NCBI GenBank assembly: GCA_023105745.1
Contig: JALGQZ010000002.1
Coordinates: 48,520,497 to 48,584,496 of the forward strand
DNA from: Austropuccinia psidii
Lineage: Eukaryota; Basidiomycota; Pucciniomycetes; Pucciniales; Sphaerophragmiaceae
Length of the DNA stretch: 64,000 nt
Direction of reading: 5' to 3'
In this document: one piece after another, positions 57,102-64,000 of the stretch
How the letters are laid out: each line of letters starts with the position of its first letter
How positions within the stretch are numbered: position 1 is the first letter of the stretch
Translations under genes and position numbers: made by a program
The notes under the pieces: generated by a model
What the model was told of the DNA's origin: nothing
Seen by the model: only the letters and a program-made list of their open reading frames with translations
Database searches by the model: none

Positions 57102-59037
57102 TGTAATGTTTGACTATGAAACAATAAGTAAAAATCACCAATATTTTGCTTATTTTACTCTGAATTTCCTTATTAAATTCAAAGAATAATCCAAAAGATA
57201 ATTATGATAGTAAAGAATTATTATAATTATGGTGTCAAATATTTATATTATGACATGAAAATAATAATCCAAATTATATAATAAAAATATTAATATAATA
57301 AAGTAAATATATCAATATATAATTTGTAATATATTTATGGCACTTCATCATTTTTAAAAACAAATAATAAAGGCTTAAAAAATTTGTTTTCAATAATAAA
57401 AAACAATTATAACAATAACATTACTAATATTATAGTTATGAATTAATATGAATGCTATTTATAGTTATTCAAGAATTATTAAAAAGTACTAATAAAGAGA
57501 AATTATTATGAAAAGGGAAAACAACCTACTTTTAACACTTAATATACTAATTTTGAATAATTTTACGCCAAAAAATAAAAATACAACTTATTTAAATTGT
57601 ATTTACAATAAAAATTAGAAGAAATTACAAATATTCTTGTTTTTATGTGGAACTAGAGATTTTTAGAGAAATTTAACAAAAAACAATTAAAATTTGATTC
57701 AATCACATCAAAACTGATGATTATAATAAAGATGAACATGATTCTTTGAATATATAACAGTTTTATATAAATAGAAGAAACTTTTTACCTTTGGTTCAAT
57801 AATTTAATGTTTTTGTTGCATCTGAGGGGGAAATAGAGTAAAAAGAGCTCTATTTATACTAAAATCTTTGCTCATAGAGTCCAAAAGGCCTCTAGTATAT
57901 TTGTACTGATGGTATTCACTGGAATTGATCAGTATTTCACGGTTTAGTGATGATTACATCATAATTAAACCATCTTATCTCATCATTATGCCATTATTTA
58001 GAGTTATCACTATAGCTCTAAGTTTGATGACATCATAGGCTTGGAAGAGGCCTAAGATTTGTGAACTTCATGAGTATTAATCATAATCTAATAGTATTCA
58101 CCAGTGTTATCACTTATTCAACTGTTAAACTTGAAATAAGATTACAGTGAGTGATCATTAATAACATTTAAGCTACACATGCTACAGCCAATCCAAGAGT
58201 GTATTCTGATAGCTTGGAATGCTATAACTCAGATTCCAAGAGCATTTTATTGGATCATCAAAACCCCATTTTGATTATTTTTCTTGTAACTCATCTTTTC
58301 TGTTGAAGTTCACTATTTTAAACTTCAAACCATGATCTTGAGGGGCTGTATGTGGCAGATTATGATAAATAAATTTCTTCACTAATGAGCTAGGGGAGCC
58401 TGAATATCCACTTGATTTTAAGTTTGGACCACTTTCACAACAAAGTGGTCAACAGCTATAGCAATTTTATTCAATAAACCCTTACAAGTTATAACCTTGT
58501 TTATAAAATGTCAAATAAAGCTTATATCTGTAATCCTACAGTAATTATGTGGTAACTTTATTTTCTTTACTCTCTATAATGTATATCTCAAGAGATATGA
58601 GCTAAAAACCATGAATATATGCACTGATAATAAAAGTGCATATATTCAGGTTAATTCCTTGAATATTGACTTTACAAATGTAACATGAAAATTTTATTTG
58701 CATAACCTTTGATGGGTAATCAAATGGTACACTTTATTTCACAGGTTGTTTCTTTGGTTTCTGAGATAAATAAGAATTTATGTCTTTTTTATGGTATTCT
58801 TACTTATTATTCATTAATTATTGACTTTACAGATATGCCATAAACATTATATATGTGGATTTTATCGTTAGGAATATCATGTTGTAATCTATTTCACATG
58901 TTTACTCATTATATTCTAAGTTAATTACTAAATTATTCCTTTTTATGTAACTTTCACTTATTTTAAGATAATTATTTTAAAAGAATAATTATTGTAAAGT
59001 TTCCTTGTGACCCTTTTGTATATGTGGTCATATCTCA
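57102..59037 (-). repeat. 5' LTR of the minus-strand chromovirus
   Basis: 1936 bp. In element sense it starts TGAGATATGACC at 59037 and ends CAAACATTACA at 57102. Similar in order and length to 48629-50473; contains 'ctatttatac' near 57850 as the likely promoter and 'aataataaaggct'-type AT-rich downstream sequence. Confidence 0.85.
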
Positions 59038-60539
59038 AAGGATCACAATTTACAAAAGAAAAAGTGGCTCCTCATCCATAATAGTACTATTAACAAAAAT
59101 TGAAACTCAATTTCAAATCATCTTATCATCATCATTTGTAATTTCTTATGCTGTAACCAGGATAATTCAGGAACACAGAAGAACCAAAGGACATAAATGA
59201 TCTTAAAGAAATATTGAGAAGATGAAAATTAGGATTATTAATTAAGAAAAGAAATTTATTCGTTTTGGATTGACCTTTGGATAGCACAAGACCTTGTTCA
59301 TTTCTTTGATTCTAAATTGAAACCCATTTATACTTCAAGACTGATTGGTAAAGATTCATGTACTGAAGGATTTCTTAATTAGATTGATTGATTATGCACT
59401 CAGGGCTAACTCAACATAATAGACCAACAATATTATTTACAAAACCTAACTAAAGTTGCCCTTGGGACTTAAAAAAAGCCTTGACACTCAAGAGCCCCCA
59501 AAAATGACACTGAGATTCTTTTCCTGTAAACTTGGGCAGGGAAACATATAAAAGACATACAAAAATCCAACAAGCAGGATGAGATTCTCCTATTCACAAG
59601 ATTTTCTGAGGGAAAATATTTTTCCTTGGCATGAAAATGAAATTCTGCCTTGCATAAAATAAACAAGGATCTTTCAAGTTGTATGTCAATATCAAATTTT
59701 CCAAAATGAACAAGGGGAAGTATCAAGATATCGACTAATACAAGAAAATTCCTCATTACAAAATTAAAAACCAGAAGAATCATTAATATTGAAAAAGGAA
59801 CAAAAGTAAACTGGAAAATTAAAATTGAGCTCAAAGAAGCTCAAGAAAAAGGATAATCTCTTGGTTTAAGCCAAGATGTACTTTCATTACTTAAACTGAA
59901 GGACCTTTATACCTGAAATACAGGGGTTATAAAACTAGGTGTAGGTTCTGTATGGGCTTAGACTACAATTATTTCTTGAAGAAAGAAGAAAGAAGAACTG
60001 TGAAGACCCAAAGATCTCAGCTAAGGGTCAGTCAACAAAGCCTAAAATAACCAATTATTCCATTCATAATCTGATAACACTGTTTTTTCTTGAAACAGAG
60101 CTGAAACTGCTACAAGGAGCCTCCTTGTACATCTTAAAAGCTAGCCAGAAGGCATACAACCATGCACCTCAACCCAAAGAGTATTATATCCTAGTAGAAA
60201 TTTTTTAACATGAATGAACTATTTCTTACCTGACTGTGAGAAAGGTTCTGGGCCATACCAAAGCTTGAAAGTTACTTAATGTATGGCATCCATTTATTGA
60301 AATGAGTAACATGAGGCTTTGAAAAACATAATGGAGGAAAAACAACCCCAGTGGCTTGAAGCAGAGACTTCAGTGTGAGAAAAGCAGCAACAAGGGTAGA
60401 AAAAGGGAAAGGGAAAATCCCCAGAAACAAAACCATACAGCCAGGGCTAGATAACTCCAAATATTACATAAGATTCCATGGAAAATGTGTTTCATATGGC
60501 CAGAACTAGGATTGAAATTCAGAAGAGGGAGAAAGCCAG
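59038..60539. other. possible leader/old repeat DNA, no supported gene
   Basis: A minus-strand frame of 121 codons (59834-59469) is hydrophobic only because the plus strand is A-rich; I do not call it. The region may include the 5' LTR or leader of the element that follows, but no second copy exists inside the window to test that. Confidence 0.3.
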
Positions 60540-62045
60540 ATTAAGATATTAGAAGTGATTCTGGAGATTCTGGATGGAATTCAAGCTTTTTATACAGCCA
60601 TAAATCACATAAAAAGTCATATTTCTGGGCAGAATTCAAATATTTGTAAAGGTCTCAAGACCCATAATGTGAGTTCAAGCCAAACAAATGAAACACTTAT
60701 ATATTTTGAGAAAGCTTCAAGAACAATTAGAATATCAAAAAAAATGACACTTCATTTGAAAATGAAATGAGTGAAAAATCTGTGATTATGAAAGAATTGA
60801 CAAATAAATATTCAAAATTTAATATTGATGAGATAATTGAAAAAAGAATAAACAAAGCGAAAATTATTATCAAAGAAGATAACAAGAAAATCCTTGATGA
60901 TATTACAAAGTTATCTTTTGAAGTAAATACAGCTACCAGCTCCTTGAAAAAGTTCTTTGATACCTCACAAAAAGAAGTATCAAAATAAACAATGAAGTTC
61001 AATCAGATTATCTGTGATAATACTATAGAAACAAAATTATTGAAAGAAATTAAGATTAAATAAGACATGTATAAAATTTAGTTAATTGATTTAATAAAAG
61101 AATTACAACATTAAGTCAGACATTCCACAAGGTTTGATAACAGTAAAATTAATGAAATTGAACAATTACTACACATGTTCCCTAGAATGTCAAAAGCTCT
61201 AAATCAAAGTGAGGGTATAAGAAATTCCAACCCACAAGTAATGGATGTAGAAAATTCAGAAATTAAGAATGAATTTTCCACTTCTTTCCATAACTTGAAA
61301 TCATCAATGGGCCAAGAACTCTTGAAAGAAGTACCAAAACTTAAAAATGGCATCATCTCAGTGGTGAAGGTGAATATGATCATATGGAATTCATTAGAGG
61401 TATTTGAATGATCAAAGAAGACTTTCAACTACCCAAAAGATTGGTAACAGGAATATTTAACACCTTTTTGATCAATTCATCTCATAGATGGTATATCAGG
61501 TTAAGAAAAGAATATGGACACCAAGTTGGACTTGCTGGAAAACCCAAATAATTAATAAGCTGGCCAATGATTCTTTAAGATTTAAGGAAGAGAAATCCTC
61601 TGAGTCTGAAAACCTTAATTCTGAAAAAGACATAGCCTTACTATGTTTTTGTCAACAAAAGGAAAGGCTAATGGCACTATACCCTGACATGTCAGAATTT
61701 ATGATCTACAGAAAGATTCTGAGAAAATGTGGAGGTTATTTGAAAATTCTTCAAAAATAAAGACCACTGAGCAATCTTCAGAAGAAGATATTATATATAT
61801 ATTAGAAGAAGTAACCACCAGAGCAAAAATTGGTTCTGGTAGGATGAATCTCCAAACAAGGTTTGATACACCTTAGAAAGATTTTGTGGAAAAAATACCC
61901 AAAGAAGATTCTATCAACATAAAATCTAAATCTTCAGAAACAATAAGAAAGTGCCAAAAAGAGGAAAAATTAATGAAATCAACACTGAAAAATAACTTGA
62001 TGGGGAAAAGGATGATGTGAATGAATAATTTTCATATTATGAATC
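60540..62045 (+). pseudogene. gag of a third Ty3/gypsy relic
   Basis: Open pieces at 60767-60988 (coiled-coil-like, Lys/Ile/Glu-rich), 61175-61411 and 61488-61760 resemble gag: KTQIINKLANDSLRFKEE, CFCQQKERLMALYPDMSEFM, KILRKCGGYLKILQK, and EEVTTRAKIGSG near 61806. The same succession (QKERL.ALYPDMSEFM-type) occurs in shorter form in the minus-strand chromovirus gag at 54750-54480. No zinc knuckle is readable. Several stops. Confidence 0.65.
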
Positions 62046-62640
62046 ATTAATGTCTTTCAAATATTCAGAAGATATAGAAAATATCAATTTCACCCTTGAC
62101 ATAATGGACTCTTACTCCCACTTACCACAGTTGAGTAGTAGTAAACCTGATTTATCAACAATTCAAACTGCACATCTTGTGAAAACCAAACCAAAAAGGG
62201 GGAGGTTATACAGCAGGAAATTACTGTATAAAGGAAGTGGTGATTAATAACAAACCCACTAAGCTGCTACTTGACCCAGGTGCTTTCTTCTCTTGTGTTT
62301 GTAAATCTTTTCTTAAGAATTTTGTGCTAAATTTTGAAGATCAATCATTACCAATTGATGGAATAGTGTTCAATGGTGCAAGAAATCCAATGAAACTACT
62401 GGAAATAGTTCCACATATCAATGGCAATTTAAGAATATCTTTTGGATTTTTTTTTGTGGAAAACTTTTCTAGTACCCATTTAAAATTGGTAAATGATCAT
62501 TTAATCATATATGGAATATATTTACATACAAACAAAGACAGGTACTTTACCATTGGTAAAACTAAGTCTCAGAAATTTTCCTTTTTACCTTTTAAAAGAA
62601 AAATCACTGAAAACAAATTATTATGGGTCAAATTTTAGTT
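62046..62640 (+). pseudogene. retropepsin of the third Ty3/gypsy relic
   Basis: Open frame 62237-62638. The active site reads LLLDPGAFFSCVCKSF: the Thr/Ser of the Asp-Thr-Gly triad is Pro. Later NDHLIIYGIYLHTNKDRYFT and GKTKSQKFSFLPF match the equivalent part of the minus-strand element (YLSIYGIDIFNKRDRYFT). The frame is well preserved, but the changed triad should abolish activity. Confidence 0.75.
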
Positions 62641-62799
62641 AGAAAACTTTGAAAAATAAAAAAATAAAAAAGCTGAAGCCACTCTTAATATTACTGGAAT
62701 ACAACAAAATTTAATCTCTTCCCTTTTATATGACCACAAGGAAGGCCTTTGCATCAGATAAAGAATCCTTTGGGGTAATTGTTTTTCATGAAGCTAGAA

Positions 62800-64000
62800 T
62801 TATTTTAAAAATTGAGTGATCTTATCCACAGCTCTTAATAAGGCCTGCATACACAGAAATTCCTTGAGCTTCACATTAAAGAACTCTTGGACATTGGTGT
62901 AATAAGAAATTTTTTCCACAATGAAGAGGTAGAAATACCCAAACCCATCATAGTGGCATTCCATATTTGAAAATCCAGAATGGCTGTAGATCTTAGATAT
63001 TTAAATACTTATACTGTCCCAGACAGGTATCCCATACCAAAAACACAAATTTCCCTTACTCAAATATCTCAAGCAGTGTAGATAAGCATTATGAGTTCCC
63101 TGTAGAGATTTCACCAGAATACATTAACAGTAAGCACAAGGGAATATTTGAGAGTTATTGTACATTTTGAAGTGTATGAATACTTGAGGATTCCTGTTGA
63201 TATCTGAAATTCCTCTTCACACTTCCAAAGAATTATTAATAAAATCTTTCCTGTAGAACTTTAAGAAGGATGATTAATCCTTTATATTGATGACATTATT
63301 GTTTGTTCTAAGACTTAAGAAGAACACATATCTAGAGTATCTAGAGTTTTTGGGTAAAATCCAATCAGTAAATATGAAAAACTCTTTAAAGAAATTTCAT
63401 TTTGGATTCAAGGAGCTCAATGCTCTGTGACAAGTGGTATCTGGTCTATCCCTTGGAATAGAAAACAATAAAGTTGCAGAAGTCCTATTAAATCCTATTC
63501 CTCAAAGCAAAAATAGAATCCAGTCATTCCTGGGGCTTGCATGATACTACAGGCAGCATATTAAAGACTTTTCACTCATGGAAAGACATTTTTATATTTT
63601 GTGTGACAAGGATATAGTATTTGAAATGACTGTTGATAGATCCAAAGCCTTCAAATACCAAAGACAGGTCTTAACCACTTCTCTAACTCTACTGATGCCA
63701 GATTTTAAACTTACCCTTAAGATTTACATTGATTCATCAGGAGATGGGCAAGGAACTGCACTTAATCAAGTCCAAATTCTTAATGAAAAACTGTGGGAAT
63801 GACCCATTTTTTTATATCTAGGGAAACCAAACCAATTGGATCCAGCTATGGAGCAAGTCAAATGTTGTGTTTATGCGTTGTTTGGGCCTTGAGAATACTT
63901 GATTATTTTCTTTAAGGATGTTTTGTTGTATTCATAACACACTTCACTTCTGTGAAGCTACTTCTGATAATTTAAAAACTCAAAGGACATATTATTATAA
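62800..64000 (+). pseudogene. reverse transcriptase of the third relic (runs off window)
   Basis: Stop-interrupted RT with an intact catalytic box LILYIDDIIVCSKT (YIDD at 63283-63294). Then VVSGLSLGIENNKVAEVLLN, QSFLGLA, YYRQHIKDFSLMERHF, and the RNase H start LKIYIDSSGDGQGTALNQ (frame 63578-63802). RNase H and integrase would lie beyond the window. Confidence 0.75.

Larger units (their letters stand above)
48629..59037 (-). mobile_element. Ty3/gypsy chromovirus, minus strand, degenerate
   Basis: About 10.4 kb, with LTRs 57102-59037 (5') and 48629-50473 (3') of the same family as the LTR at 1-1472. Interior order on the minus strand: gag with zinc knuckle, retropepsin, RT, RNase H, integrase, chromodomain. 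Several nonsense codons, including one at the Tyr of the YIDD box, mark it as dead. The outer flanks (ATTTT left, AAGGA right) do not form a target duplication, so either erosion or recombination between elements is possible. Confidence 0.85.

Noticed and set aside
48624..59042. Target duplication of the minus-strand chromovirus
   Set aside because: Flanks ATTTT and AAGGA do not match; boundaries were kept on LTR similarity and TG..CA ends only.
59469..59834. 121-codon hydrophobic minus-strand frame resembling a membrane protein
   Set aside because: Hydrophobicity comes from reading the antisense of A-rich DNA (Phe/Leu/Ile codons); no conserved motif.

Overview
The window is AT-rich, transposon-packed eukaryotic nuclear DNA. 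Introns are short (about 65-82 bp) with GT..AG ends. The plus-strand Ty3/gypsy polyprotein remains around 14.2-19.7 kb resemble, as far as I remember them, gag-pol proteins of rust fungi (Pucciniales), Austropuccinia psidii in particular. The organism call is therefore a rust fungus, most likely Austropuccinia or a relative; this is recognition from memory, not a search. I see no intact housekeeping gene. Nearly everything is a mobile element at some stage of decay, nested in others.

Layout. 1-1472 is the 3' part of an LTR sitting inside a gag-protease type retroelement relic (1473-3650). 4463-5605 (minus) is a decayed, spliced host-like gene with a signal-peptide first exon. 7413-8211 is a MITE. 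10911-21180 is a plus-strand chromovirus (Ty3/gypsy with chromodomain) whose 5' LTR carries an internal tandem duplication. 22118-25500 is a second gag-protease relic without visible reverse transcriptase. 25.5-30.8 kb is old repeat-derived DNA with a possible minus-strand exon relic. 30815-35037 is a Mutator-like (MULE) element whose gene joins a FAR1-like zinc domain, DDE transposase, SWIM finger and an OTU protease domain. 35234-46295 is an 11-kb hAT element. 46855-47716 is another MITE. 48629-59037 is a minus-strand chromovirus with both LTRs. 60540-64000 is a further plus-strand Ty3/gypsy relic that runs off the end.

The most interesting object is the 11-kb hAT. It has matching terminal inverted repeats, a perfect 8-bp target duplication (ATTTTGCT), a BED-finger hAT transposase reading outward to the right, and, reading outward to the left, a 420-residue uninterrupted TET/JBP-like 2-oxoglutarate/Fe(II) dioxygenase gene. 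Between them lie an unrecognised captured gene fragment, a GC- and CpG-rich minisatellite and a large TAATTA-type satellite, itself hit by a MITE. TET/JBP expansions in basidiomycetes have been linked to Kyakuja-Dileera-Zisupton (KDZ) transposons; a hAT carrier is, to my knowledge, not a standard association.

The MULE (30815-35037) shares terminal inverted repeats with three MITE-like elements (7413-8211, 40550-42283, 46855-47716), most with 8-bp target duplications. It looks like the autonomous relative that could have mobilised them, although this copy is itself broken (first catalytic Asp changed to Asn, stops, frameshifts).
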